Positions 32,529-41,545 of a stretch of 64,000 bases of DNA are shown here, in pieces. The first letter of the stretch is position 1, and every line of letters starts with the position of its first letter. The stretch lies in the NCBI RefSeq assembly GCF_001509485.1, contig NZ_LLZI01000191.1:6109-70108 (forward strand). Direction: 5' to 3'. A program made the translations under genes and the position numbers. The notes under the pieces are model-generated. The model saw nothing but the letters and a program-made list of their open reading frames with translations. It was not told the origin of the DNA and ran no database searches. This stretch comes from Streptomyces sp. NRRL F-4489. GTDB lineage: Bacteria > Actinomycetota > Actinomycetes > Streptomycetales > Streptomycetaceae.

Positions 32529-32746
32529 TGTGGCGTCTCGCGGCATCTCGTGGCGAAGGCGGCGAACGCCACGCCCCACGTCAGCGGCCGCCCCCGCCCC
32601 ACCAACGGCCTAGCCGCACGCCTCCGGGCGACCGACGCACCACCGCCGATCCCCGCGCGGGCCTCCGCGCCTCTGCCCCCCGCCACCCGCCATGATCAGG
32701 CGGGCCCCGGCACGGCCGGCGGGCGCCGTGTCACAGCAGGCTGGCC

Positions 32747-32761
32747 TACGGTGCCCCCATG
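32747..32761 (+). promoter_or_regulatory. leaderless promoter of mltG-like gene (-10 TACGGT)
   Basis: TACGGT (32747-32752) lies six bases before the ATG at 32759, with no ribosome binding site. Confidence 0.6.
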
Positions 32762-33577
32762 AGCGATGTCCAGCACACCGGCCCCCGGCCCGGTCCGCGG
32801 TTCCCCCGCGCCGGCCTGCTCCTCCTGGTCGCCGTCCTGTGTGTCGCCGTCGTCCTCGCCGTGCTGCTCGTACCGCGGCTGCTGCGCGAGCGGGAGTACG
32901 GGCAGCTGTCGGTGCCCGAGGGCCGGCGCGCCGCCCAGATCTACGCCGACGCCGACCGGGCCCTGCACGTACCGGCGGGCACCACCGAGAAGGCCGCCCG
33001 CACCGCGCACCTCGGCCTGCCCGCCGAGGCGAAGGGCAACCCGGAGGGCTACCTCTTCCCGGCCACCTATCCGCTCCGCGAGGACACCACCCCGGCCTCG
33101 CTCCTCTCGTACATGGTCACCACCGCCCGCCAGCGGCTCGCCGCCGACGGCATCACCGACTACCGCACCGTGGTGATCGCCAGCATCGTGCAGGCCGAGG
33201 CGGACCGGCCGGCCGATATGGGCAAGGTCGCCCGGGTCATCGACAACCGGCTCGCCCGGAACATGCCGCTCCAGATGGACTCGACCCTCAACTACGCCCT
33301 CGGCCGCAGCACCCTGCGCACCACCCACGCCGACACCCGCACCGACAGCCCCTACAACACCTACAAGGCCGCGGGCCTGCCGCCGACCCCGATCGACAAC
33401 CCCGGGGCCGAGGCGCTGAAGGCGGCGGCCGCGCCGCCCCCGGGCGACTGGCTGTACTTCGTCACCGTCAAACCGGGCGACACCCGCTTCACCGCCGACT
33501 ACCAGGAGCATCTGCGCAACGTGCGGGACTTCAACGCCGAGCAGAAGAACAGCGCCGCGGCCGGCCCCACCGGCTGA
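32759..33577 (+). CDS. MltG/YceG-like endolytic transglycosylase, short paralogue
   Basis: This is a 272-residue membrane-anchored protein: cytoplasmic start, one helix at about residues 18-42 (AGLLLLVAVLCVAVVLAVLLVP), then an extracellular YceG domain. Conserved blocks are GYLFPATYPL, VVIASIVQAEADRP (catalytic-type Glu147), VARVIDNRLARNMPLQMDSTLNYALG, DSPYNTYKAAGLPPTPIDNPG and YFVTVKPGDTRFTADYQEH. MltG cleaves nascent peptidoglycan strands. The usual actinobacterial mltG lies beside aroE and is longer; this one stands alone, so it is probably a second copy with a specialised role. Confidence 0.88.
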   Translation: MSDVQHTGPRPGPRFPRAGLLLLVAVLCVAVVLAVLLVPRLLREREYGQLSVPEGRRAAQIYADADRALHVPAGTTEKAARTAHLGLPAEAKGNPEGYLFPATYPLREDTTPASLLSYMVTTARQRLAADGITDYRTVVIASIVQAEADRPADMGKVARVIDNRLARNMPLQMDSTLNYALGRSTLRTTHADTRTDSPYNTYKAAGLPPTPIDNPGAEALKAAAAPPPGDWLYFVTVKPGDTRFTADYQEHLRNVRDFNAEQKNSAAAGPTG

Positions 33578-33645
33578 CCACGGCCCCGGCCACCGCTTGC
33601 CCTCCCCGCCCCGCGCCGGCCGGTGCCTCCCTACTCCTCGCCCGT

Positions 33646-34422
33646 TTACTCCTCGCCCGCCAGCGTGAGCGCCTTCAGCCGGCGCGCCGCGTACCAGGTC
33701 GCCACCGCGGTGACGGCCACCAGCAGGCAGAGCGCGAGCGGCAGCTGCACCGCGGAGTTCAGCGCCCCGTCGGCGCCGACCTTCTGGCCCACCGCGAGCG
33801 CCCACTGCTGGACGCTCAGCGTCCGCGCCCCCGGGACGACGTTCCCCACGAACGCCTCCCACACCAGGGCGTAGACCAGGCCGAAGACCACGGCGTGCCG
33901 GGTGAGGGTGCCGAGCAGCAGGAAGAGCGCGCTGTAGGCGACCGAGGCGACGGCCGCGGCCACCGCGTACGCCACGGCTATCCGCTGGCTGTTGCCGTTG
34001 AGGAGGAAGCCGGCCACCAGGACCGGTATCGCCGAGAAGGCGGCGGTCACCCCGATCGCGACCAGCAGCTTGGTGATGATGATCGTCGAGCGCCGGACCG
34101 GCTTGGCGAGGAGGTAGACCACCGAGCCGTCGTCGATCTCCGGACCGATCGCGCCCGTCCCGGCGATCACGCCGATCAGCGGCACCATCGTGCCCAGCGC
34201 GAACCCGCGCAGGATGCCGTCGGCCGTCGCGTCGTCCGCGCCGGTCAGCGCCCGGACGAGTACCGCGATCGCGACCAGGAGGGCCGGCAGCGCGAAGAGG
34301 ATCAGGGCGCGGCGCCGGCCGAGCAGCGCCCGGTAGGTGAGCCGGGCGACGGTCGGGTGGAAGAGGGCGGCCTTGGGCGCGGCGGCGGTCGCCGGCGGGG
34401 CCGCGGAAGAGGTCGTGGACAT
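33646..34422 (-). CDS. ABC-2 type exporter permease (second exporter)
   Basis: This 258-residue protein has a disordered Ala/Pro-rich start and six helices (RALILFALPALLVAIAVLV, FALGTMVPLIGVIAGTGAIG, LLVAIGVTAAFSAIPVLVAGFLL, VAYAVAAAVASVAYSALFLLLG, LPLALCLLVAVTAVATWYAA). It retains the ABC-2 pattern GAIGPEIDDGSVVYLLAKPVRRSTIIITKL after TM2. It follows the ATPase gene by 25 bp in a four-gene operon. A 13-bp repeat duplicates the last codons and the stop. The transported substrate is unknown. Confidence 0.88.
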   Translation of the reverse strand: MSTTSSAAPPATAAAPKAALFHPTVARLTYRALLGRRRALILFALPALLVAIAVLVRALTGADDATADGILRGFALGTMVPLIGVIAGTGAIGPEIDDGSVVYLLAKPVRRSTIIITKLLVAIGVTAAFSAIPVLVAGFLLNGNSQRIAVAYAVAAAVASVAYSALFLLLGTLTRHAVVFGLVYALVWEAFVGNVVPGARTLSVQQWALAVGQKVGADGALNSAVQLPLALCLLVAVTAVATWYAARRLKALTLAGEE

Positions 34423-34447
34423 ACAGCCTCAGGGCTCCTTTCTGGCC

Positions 34448-35359
34448 TCAGGCCGCTACGAGATAGGAGAAGACGGATTCCAGCGACTCGTCCGAGGGTG
34501 AGACGGTCAGCAGGCGGATGCCGTGGTCGCGGGCGACCCTCGGCAGGAGCTCGGTGAACCGGCCGAAGTCGACGGCCTGGATCCGCAGCGCGCCCTCGGC
34601 GACGTCCACCTCGATACCGGCCGTCGAGGGGTCGGCTATCAGCGCCCCGGCCAGCGCCCGGTCGTTGTCGGACCGGACGAGATAGCGGTGCGGGCGGTCG
34701 GTCATCAGCCGGCGGATCTTGCGGAAGTCGCCGGAGGCCGCGTGCCGGCCGGCCACCACCACCTCGATGTGCGAGGCCAGTTGCTCGACCTCTTCGAGGA
34801 TGTGCGAGGAGAACAGGACCGTGCGGCCCTCGTCGCCCATCCGCCGCAGCAGCTCCATCAGCTGCATCCGCTGCCGCGGGTCCATGCCGTTGAACGGCTC
34901 GTCCAGCAGCAGCACGGACGGGTCGTGGACCAGCGCGGAGGCCATCTTCACCCGCTGCCGCATGCCCTTGCTGTACGTCGAGATCTTGCGGTCCTGGGCG
35001 TGCTCCATCTCGACCACCGCCAGCGCCCTGGCCGCCGCGGCCCGCCCGAGGCCGTGCAACTCGGCGTTGGCCAGGACGAATTCGCGCCCGGTGAGGAAGT
35101 CGTACATCGCCTCGCGCTCCGGGACGATGCCGATGTGGCGGTAGCTGGCGGCGTTGCGCCAGATCGTCGTCCCGTCGAGGGTGACGGTGCCGTTGGAGGG
35201 GGCGAGGAAGCCACCCATCATGTTGATCAGGGTGGACTTCCCGGCGCCGTTGGGGCCGAGCAGGCCGGTGACGCCGGGGGCGATGGTCATGGTGACGTCG
35301 TTGACGGCGACGACATTGCCGAACCAGCGCGAGACGTGGTCGATGCGAAGAGTGCTCAT
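34448..35359 (-). CDS. ABC exporter ATPase (second exporter)
   Basis: This 303-residue ATPase has Walker A GPNGAGKST, Q-loop near IGIVPEREAMYDFL, signature TYSKGMRQRVKMA, Walker B VLLLDEPFNGMD, and H-loop SSHILEEV. The C-terminal 80 residues are the extension typical of ABC-2 (DRA-type) exporters. It pairs with the permeases on either side in the operon. Confidence 0.92.
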   Translation of the reverse strand: MSTLRIDHVSRWFGNVVAVNDVTMTIAPGVTGLLGPNGAGKSTLINMMGGFLAPSNGTVTLDGTTIWRNAASYRHIGIVPEREAMYDFLTGREFVLANAELHGLGRAAAARALAVVEMEHAQDRKISTYSKGMRQRVKMASALVHDPSVLLLDEPFNGMDPRQRMQLMELLRRMGDEGRTVLFSSHILEEVEQLASHIEVVVAGRHAASGDFRKIRRLMTDRPHRYLVRSDNDRALAGALIADPSTAGIEVDVAEGALRIQAVDFGRFTELLPRVARDHGIRLLTVSPSDESLESVFSYLVAA

Positions 35360-35396
35360 GGGCGGGGCCCACTCCTTGGGGATGACGGGCGGGAGG

Positions 35397-36290
35397 TCAC
35401 AGTCCGGCCTTCCGGTAGCGGCGCATCAGCAGGCCGTAGCAACCGGCGATGACGAGCAGCGAGACCAGGAGGTAGACCGCCCCCTGGCCGGCCGAGGGCG
35501 TCAGCCCGTTGGGGAACGAGCTGGTGCCGCCCAGGAGCGCGGACTGCACTCCGTCGACGAGGGTGATCGGCGAGAACAGCCCCAGCCAGCCGACGGCGGC
35601 GTCGCTGCCCTGGAGGGTGGCTATGCCCTGGATCGCGCTGACCGCGCCGTACGGGATGGTGAGGACGGCGATCACCGCGGCGACCCCGAAGCCGCGGCGC
35701 GGGGTGAGCGCCGAGACGAGCAGCCCGATCCCGGCGAACAGCAGGGAGAGCAGGGCGGCGCAGAGCAGCCCCTGCCCGAAGCCCTTGGTCTGCTTGAGGA
35801 AGTCCAGCTTCCCCAGCAGCGCCCCGGCGTAGAGGATCACCAGCGGCGCGGCGGTCAGGAGGAACAGCGCGCTGGCCATCGCCGCGAACTTCGCCATGAC
35901 GTAGTCGGCCCGCTCGATCGGCCGGGAGAAGTACAGCGGCGTGGTCTTGAAGCGCAGGTCGCGGGAGACGGACTGCGGGGCCTGGGCGGCCAGATAGAGG
36001 CCGATGACCGCCTGGAGGTAGATCGGATAGCGGGCGTAGCCGATGGGGAGGCTGCCGGCCTTGGTGAACATCGTCACCGCCACCAGGATCCCGGCGGGCA
36101 GGCACATCACCGCGAAGAGCAGCATCGGCAGCACCTTGCTCTTCGCCGACCGCCCCAGGCCGTACGCGCCGCGCAGGCTCTGCGAGTACAGCGACCGCCG
36201 TGCGTAGCCGCGGCCCAGCCGGGGGCCGTCGTAGTGGCGGTAGCCGATGTTGTGGATGGACGCGCCGGCCGGCGTCGTTTCCGTACTCAT
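35397..36290 (-). CDS. ABC-2 type exporter permease (first exporter)
   Basis: This is a 297-residue protein. The N-terminus ASIHNIGYRHYDGPRLGRGYARRSLY is typical of a Streptomyces ABC permease family. Six helices follow, including MLLFAVMCLPAGILVAVTMF, YLAAQAPQSVSRDLRFKTTPLYFSRPIERADYVMAKF (the cytoplasmic ABC-2 motif) and AVYLLVSLLVIAGCYGLLM. Its ATG overlaps the stop of the upstream ATPase by 4 bp, indicating translational coupling of one exporter pair. Confidence 0.88.
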   Translation of the reverse strand: MSTETTPAGASIHNIGYRHYDGPRLGRGYARRSLYSQSLRGAYGLGRSAKSKVLPMLLFAVMCLPAGILVAVTMFTKAGSLPIGYARYPIYLQAVIGLYLAAQAPQSVSRDLRFKTTPLYFSRPIERADYVMAKFAAMASALFLLTAAPLVILYAGALLGKLDFLKQTKGFGQGLLCAALLSLLFAGIGLLVSALTPRRGFGVAAVIAVLTIPYGAVSAIQGIATLQGSDAAVGWLGLFSPITLVDGVQSALLGGTSSFPNGLTPSAGQGAVYLLVSLLVIAGCYGLLMRRYRKAGL

Positions 36291-37327
36291 CCTGCGTTCC
36301 CTCCGCCCACGGTGGTGGGGTGACCGGTGACCTGTCCCGATGGCGTGCCCGTGCCGTCCCGCGCGCCGGTGCCGGCCCGGGCGTCGGCGTCGCGGAACAC
36401 CTCGGCGATCCGGTGCCGCCGCTGCTCCATCCGCACCAGGCCGAGGCCCAGCCCGGCGACGGTGTCGCGCACCAGGTCGTAGGTCTCCTCGCCGGCCGCC
36501 TCGACGAAGAGCACGTGCCCGGGCGAGGTGATCCCCTCGGCCCCGGGGGCGCCGGTGCCGACCACCGCGCCGGCCGCCGTGAGGGCCGCCCGCAGCGCGG
36601 CCGCGCCGTCCGGATGCGCGTCGGTGTCCGTGACCTCCACCGCCAGGGAGGTGGTGAGCTTGGTGAACTCCTCGGTGGAGGACGAGCGCAGCAGCGTGCC
36701 GCCGTCGATGACGACGACGTGGTCGCAGGTGCGCTCCAGCTCTCCCAGGAGGTGGGAGGTGACCAGGACGGAGATCCCGAAGTCGGTGTGGACGCGGCGG
36801 ATCAGGCCGAGCATCTCGTCCCGCCCCACCGGGTCCAGGCCGTTGGTGGGCTCGTCCAGGAACACCAGCTGCGGGTCGTGGACCAGCGCCTGGGCCAGCT
36901 TCACGCGCTGCTTCATACCGGTGGAGTAGCCGCCGATGGGGCGGTAGCGCTCCTCGTAGAGGCCGACGTGGCGCAGGGTGTCGGCGGTGCGCTCCCGGGC
37001 GGCGGTCGGCGGCAGACCGGACATCCGGGCCATGTGCACGACGAACTCGGTGGCCGAGACGTCCGGCGGCAGGCAGTCGTGCTCGGGCATGTAGCCGACC
37101 CGCTCACGGATGGCGCCGCCGTCCTTGGTCACGTCGAGTCCGAGGACGTGGGCGGTCCCTTCGGTGGCCGGAGCCAGACCGAGAAGGATCTTGATCAGGG
37201 TCGACTTGCCGGCGCCGTTGGCACCCACCAGGCCCGTAACGCCGGGCTCGATGCCAACGGACAACCGGTCCAGCGCGGTCACCCGCGGGTACCGCTTGGT
37301 CAGGCTTTCGGTCACGATCACAGTCAC
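36287..37327 (-). CDS. ABC exporter ATPase (first exporter; operon leader)
   Basis: This ATPase of about 346 residues has Walker A GANGAGKST, signature GYSTGMKQRVKLA, Walker B LVFLDEPTNGLD, H-loop TSHLLGEL and a long C-terminal domain. The start is uncertain: a frame is open to a TTG at 37366, but TACCGT seven bases before the GTG at 37327 looks like a leaderless promoter, and a GTG at 37321 has GGAG at a good distance. First gene of the ATPase-permease-ATPase-permease operon, divergent from the M24 gene. Confidence 0.9.
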   Translation of the reverse strand: MTVIVTESLTKRYPRVTALDRLSVGIEPGVTGLVGANGAGKSTLIKILLGLAPATEGTAHVLGLDVTKDGGAIRERVGYMPEHDCLPPDVSATEFVVHMARMSGLPPTAARERTADTLRHVGLYEERYRPIGGYSTGMKQRVKLAQALVHDPQLVFLDEPTNGLDPVGRDEMLGLIRRVHTDFGISVLVTSHLLGELERTCDHVVVIDGGTLLRSSSTEEFTKLTTSLAVEVTDTDAHPDGAAALRAALTAAGAVVGTGAPGAEGITSPGHVLFVEAAGEETYDLVRDTVAGLGLGLVRMEQRRHRIAEVFRDADARAGTGARDGTGTPSGQVTGHPTTVGGGNAG

Positions 37328-37606
37328 GTCTCCGACGGTAGTGGCGTCCGCCACATCCGTCGTCAACCCCTGCGGTGGTCTTCGCCTACCCCTCCGGTAC
37401 GACAGTCCCTTAGGGGTTCTCCTGCTTCAGCGGCAGCCGGACTCAGGGTCGGGTGTGCGGCCGGAGTGCCTGAAGGGCCGAGCGGAGGGTCCGGAGCCGA
37501 GCGAAGGGCCCGACCCCTTGACGCAGCCCCCACTCATTGTCACATTCATCAGTGGCAAGTTACGGGCACGTACCGCGATGAACCGCTTACGGACGGACGG
37601 TTGGCG

Positions 37607-38476
37607 ATGGCCTCATCAGTCACCTCAGCGACCTCAGCAGCACCCGGGCACCTCACCGCCGAACTCCAGGGCTTCCGCGAGGTCCAGCGGCTCGCCTACG
37701 CGTGCGCGGAAGCCGTGGCCGCCCAGCTCAAGCCCGGGGTCACCGAGCGCGCGGCGGCGCGGATGCAGCGCGAATGGCTGCGCGAGCGCAGCGTACGGGA
37801 CTGGTTCCACCTGCCGTTCGCGTGGTTCGGCGACCGCACCGCGTTCGTCAACTTCCGCGTACCGCTGCAGTTCTTCCCCACCAACCGCGAGCTGGAACCG
37901 GGCATGCCGTTCATCCTCGACATGGCCCCCGTCCACAACGGCTTCACCGCCGACATCGGCTACTCCGGCTGCCTGGGCCTGAACCCCGTGCACGACCGGC
38001 TGCTCGCCGACCTCGAAGCCCACCGCGACCTGATCCTGCGCGAGGTGCGCGAACGGCGCCCGCTGCGCGAGATCTACCAGGACGTCGACCGGCTCATGGT
38101 GCGGCAGGGCTACGCCAACCGCCACCGCGCCTACCCGTTCGGCGTCATCGCGCACAAGGTCGACCGGGTCCGGCAGCGCCGCTGGTCCCCGACCCTCTTC
38201 GGCTTCGGCACCCAGTCCCTCAAGGGCCTCGCCGCGGACGCGCTGCACGGCCACCGGGAGGGCTGGTCGCCGCTGTGGAGCCCGTACAGCTTCTCCGACC
38301 ACCCCCCGCAGCCCGGACTGTGGGCGGTCGAACCGCACCTCGGCTTCCGGGGCACCGGGGCGAAGTTCGAGGAGCTCCTGGTCGTCACGGACTCCAACGA
38401 CCCGCAGGAAAGCGCCTTTTGGCTCGACGACGATCTGCCGCATGTGCGGCGCTGGCAGGAGGAGAAGGCCGCGTGA
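37607..38476 (+). CDS. M24 family metallopeptidase-like protein
   Basis: This is a 289-residue pita-bread-fold protein. Metal ligands are recognisable: Asp in FILDMAPVHNGFTADIGY (two positions), His in VIAHKVDRV, Glu in WAVEPHLGF and Glu in FEELLVVTD. It lacks the N-terminal domain of PepP. The extended middle section (SLKGLAADALHGHREGWSPLWSPY) is not typical of aminopeptidases, so it may be a C-N hydrolase on a small substrate. It is coupled by a 4-bp overlap to the hydrolase/SDR fusion gene, which suggests a shared metabolic pathway. Confidence 0.82.
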   Translation: MASSVTSATSAAPGHLTAELQGFREVQRLAYACAEAVAAQLKPGVTERAAARMQREWLRERSVRDWFHLPFAWFGDRTAFVNFRVPLQFFPTNRELEPGMPFILDMAPVHNGFTADIGYSGCLGLNPVHDRLLADLEAHRDLILREVRERRPLREIYQDVDRLMVRQGYANRHRAYPFGVIAHKVDRVRQRRWSPTLFGFGTQSLKGLAADALHGHREGWSPLWSPYSFSDHPPQPGLWAVEPHLGFRGTGAKFEELLVVTDSNDPQESAFWLDDDLPHVRRWQEEKAA

Positions 38477-40296
38477 AGACGGGACGTGGACGGAACGGGC
38501 AGCACGACCGGGCACACCGGCGCCAGGGGGCCGGCGGGACGCTCGCGGAGGCCCGGGAGCGGTGGGTGCGCACCGGCGGGATCGAACTGTGCGTAGCCGA
38601 ACTGGGCGATCCGGAACGGCCCACGGTGATCCTGGTGCACGGCTACCCCGACAGCAAGGAAGTCTGGTCCGAGGTCGCCCGCGGCCTGGCCGAACGCTTC
38701 CACGTGGTGCTCTACGACGTCCGGGGCTGCGGCCGCTCCACCGCGCCGCGCCCGCTGCGCGGCGGCTTCACCCTGGAGAAGCTGACCGATGACTTCCTGG
38801 CCGTCGCGGACGCGGTCAGCCCGGACCGGCCGGTCCACCTCGTGGGCCACGACTGGGGCTCCGTCCAGGGCTGGGAGTTCGCCACCGTGCGCCGCACCGA
38901 GGGCCGGATCGCCTCGTTCACCTCGATGTCCGGGCCGTCCCTCGACCACTTCGGACACTGGATCCAGAAGCGGCTGGCCCGCCCCACGCCCCGGCGCGCG
39001 GCCCAGCTGCTCGGCCAGGGCGCCAAGTCCTGGTACGTCTACCTGCTGCACACCCCCGTGCTCCCCGAACTCGCCTGGAAGGGCCCGCTCGGCAAGCGCT
39101 GGCCCGGCATCCTCCAGCGGATCGAGAAGGTGCCCGGCGGTGACTACCCCACCGCGTCGCTCCCCACCGACGCGGCCCACGGCGCATGGCTCTACCGCGA
39201 CAACGTCCGCGCCCGGCTCCGCCGCCCCCGCGCCGACGCCTACGCGCACTGCCCGGTCCAGCTCATCACCCCGACCGGCGACGCCTTCCTCTCCCCGCGG
39301 CTGTACGACGACCTCGGCCAGTGGGCGCCCCAGCTGGTGCGCCGCACCCTCCCCGCCCAGCACTGGGTACCGCGCACCCGGCCCGACCAACTGACCGCCT
39401 GGATCGGCGAGTTCGTCACCGCCAAGGAGGAGGGCGACCCGGCGAAGGCCGTCGGCGCCTCCGGCCCGTACGCCGATCGCTTCGGCGGCCAGCTGGTGCT
39501 GATCACCGGCGCGGCCGGCGGGATCGGCCGGGCCACCGCGTTCGCCTTCGCGGAGGCCGGGGCGCGGATCATCGCCGTGGACCGGGACGCCGAGGGCGCC
39601 GCCCGCACCGCCGACCTGGCGCGGCTGATCGGGGCCCCGCAGGCGTGGGGCGAGGCCGTCGACGTCTCGGACGAGGCGGCGATGGAGAAGCTCGCCGACA
39701 AGGTCGACGCCGAGTACGGCACCGTGGACGTGCTGGTCAACAACGCGGGCATCGGCCTGTCCGGCTCCTTCATGGACACCACCACCGAGGACTGGAAGCG
39801 GGTCCTGGACGTCAACCTGTGGGGTGTCATCCACGGCTGCCGGATCTTCGGCAAGCGGATGGCGGACCGCGGGCAGGGCGGCCACATCGTCAACACGGCC
39901 TCGGCCGCCGCCTACCAGCCGTCCCGGATCCTGCCCGCGTACAGCACCTCCAAGGCGGCCGTCCTGATGCTCAGCGAGTGCCTGCGCGCCGAGCTGGCGG
40001 GCCAGGGCATCGGCGTCACCGCCATCTGCCCCGGGCTCGTCAACACCGGCATCACCGGCACCGCCCGCTTCACCGGTGTCTCCGCCGAGGAGGAGAAACG
40101 CCGCCGGGCCAGGGCCGCGCGGATGTACGGGCTGCGCAACTACCCGCCGGAGAAGGTCGCCGAGGCCATCCTGCGGGCGGTGGTCCGCAACCAGGCGGTG
40201 GTCCCCGTCACCCCCGAGGCCCGCGGCGCCCATCTGCTGTCCCGCTTCACCCCGCGCGCCCTGCGGGCCCTCGCCCGCATCGAGCCCCCGGTGTAA
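38473..40296 (+). CDS. epoxide-hydrolase-like alpha/beta hydrolase fused to an SDR dehydrogenase
   Basis: This is a 607-residue two-domain enzyme. Residues about 30-310 form an alpha/beta hydrolase: oxyanion HGYPDS, nucleophile elbow VGHDWGSVQ with Asp127 (the epoxide hydrolase/haloalkane dehalogenase type rather than Ser), and the general-base His in AQHWVPRT. Residues about 335-600 form an SDR: TGAAGGIG, NNAGIGLSG, and Tyr490/Lys494 in AYSTSKAA. The pair could open an epoxide to a diol and oxidise it. GTG start overlapping the M24 gene. The substrate is probably hydrophobic; that is inference. Confidence 0.88.
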   Translation: MKTGRGRNGQHDRAHRRQGAGGTLAEARERWVRTGGIELCVAELGDPERPTVILVHGYPDSKEVWSEVARGLAERFHVVLYDVRGCGRSTAPRPLRGGFTLEKLTDDFLAVADAVSPDRPVHLVGHDWGSVQGWEFATVRRTEGRIASFTSMSGPSLDHFGHWIQKRLARPTPRRAAQLLGQGAKSWYVYLLHTPVLPELAWKGPLGKRWPGILQRIEKVPGGDYPTASLPTDAAHGAWLYRDNVRARLRRPRADAYAHCPVQLITPTGDAFLSPRLYDDLGQWAPQLVRRTLPAQHWVPRTRPDQLTAWIGEFVTAKEEGDPAKAVGASGPYADRFGGQLVLITGAAGGIGRATAFAFAEAGARIIAVDRDAEGAARTADLARLIGAPQAWGEAVDVSDEAAMEKLADKVDAEYGTVDVLVNNAGIGLSGSFMDTTTEDWKRVLDVNLWGVIHGCRIFGKRMADRGQGGHIVNTASAAAYQPSRILPAYSTSKAAVLMLSECLRAELAGQGIGVTAICPGLVNTGITGTARFTGVSAEEEKRRRARAARMYGLRNYPPEKVAEAILRAVVRNQAVVPVTPEARGAHLLSRFTPRALRALARIEPPV

Positions 40297-40413
40297 CCGG
40301 CGGCCCGCCCCCGCAGCTCGCCTACGCGCCGCCGGCGGGGCGGCCGCCCCGCCGGCCGGCCCGGCCGCCCGCCCCACCCCGGCCAGGAGAACCGCGCACG
40401 TCAGGAGCCGCTG

Positions 40414-41331
40414 ATGAGCACGCCACGCCCCCAGGAACCTCACCCCATCGCACCCCGCCGGGTCGCCTTCGACTGGCGGGAGACCCCGCTGCACTGGATC
40501 CCCGGCGAGCCCACCGCCACCCATGTGATCAACGTGCTGCACCTGCTGCTCCCCGCCGGCGAGCGCTGGTTCGTCAAGGTCTTCAAGGAGGCGCTCCCCC
40601 TCGTCCGGGACGACCAACTCCTCAAGGACGTCAAGGGCTTCATGGGCCAGGAGGCCACCCACAGCGTCCAGCACGCCTACGTCCTCGACCACCTGGCCCA
40701 CCAGGGCCTGGACACCGCCCCCTACACCCGGCACGTCGATTTCCTCTTCGAGTACCTCCTGGGCGGGAAACCCCCCTTCGGCCTCCCGGTCCCCGCACCG
40801 GAGTGGCTGCGCTTCCGGCTCTCCCTGATCGCCGCCATCGAGCAGTTCACCGCGGTCCTCGGCAACTGGGTCCTGGCCGCCGACGGCCTCGACCGCGCCG
40901 ACCCCGACCCGGTGATGCTCGACCTGCTCCGCTGGCACGGCGCCGAAGAGGTGGAGCACCGCTCGGTCGCCTTCGACATGTACCAGCACACCGGCGGCGA
41001 GGACCCCGCCCGCTACGCCCGCCGGGTCCTGGGCATGGCCGTGACGGCCCCGGTCCTGCTCTACCTCTGGGCCTGGGGTGCCGCGTACCTCCTCCGCCAC
41101 GATCCCCAACTCGCCGACCGGTCCCGCTACTCCCTGCGCGAGCACCAACGCGCCGTCCGGAAGGGCCTGCTGCCCACCTGGCGGGAGCTGGGCGCCGCGA
41201 TACCGCGCTACCTGCGGCGCTCCTACCACCCCTCCCAGGAGGGCTCGCTCCGCGCGGCCCTCGGCTACCTGGCCTCCTCCCCCGCCGCCCGGGCCGCGGC
41301 GGGCGCGGTGGGGCGGGCCGCCCTCTCCTGA
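40414..41331 (+). CDS. predicted metal-dependent hydrolase (PF10118-type)
   Basis: This 305-residue protein has Glu/His motifs spaced as in ferritin-like di-metal proteins: GQEATHSVQHAY, AAIEQFTAVLGNW and WHGAEEVEHRSVAFDMYQ. These define the family annotated as predicted metal-dependent hydrolase (PF10118). A C-terminal hydrophobic stretch (VTAPVLLYLWAWGAAYLL) suggests membrane contact. In actinomycetes the family often lies with alpha/beta hydrolase/SDR fusions, as here. No biochemical activity is established that I know of; an oxygenase-like reaction is conceivable from the fold. Confidence 0.85.
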   Translation: MSTPRPQEPHPIAPRRVAFDWRETPLHWIPGEPTATHVINVLHLLLPAGERWFVKVFKEALPLVRDDQLLKDVKGFMGQEATHSVQHAYVLDHLAHQGLDTAPYTRHVDFLFEYLLGGKPPFGLPVPAPEWLRFRLSLIAAIEQFTAVLGNWVLAADGLDRADPDPVMLDLLRWHGAEEVEHRSVAFDMYQHTGGEDPARYARRVLGMAVTAPVLLYLWAWGAAYLLRHDPQLADRSRYSLREHQRAVRKGLLPTWRELGAAIPRYLRRSYHPSQEGSLRAALGYLASSPAARAAAGAVGRAALS

Positions 41332-41545
41332 ACGGGAGCGGCCGGCGCGCCCCGGAGGCGGTCGTATCGTGGCACCACCGCCCTGCCGGGCCCGTGACGG
41401 GTCCGGCCACGGCGCGAACGGCCCCCGTGGCGCGCCCGAACCGGCCACGTCCCCCCGGAAAGCCCCGGAGACGGCGCCGCCCCGGTCCGGCCATCCGGCA
41501 CCACGGCCTCCTCCCCGAGGCGGCCGCCCCGTAAGGAGCACCCCA

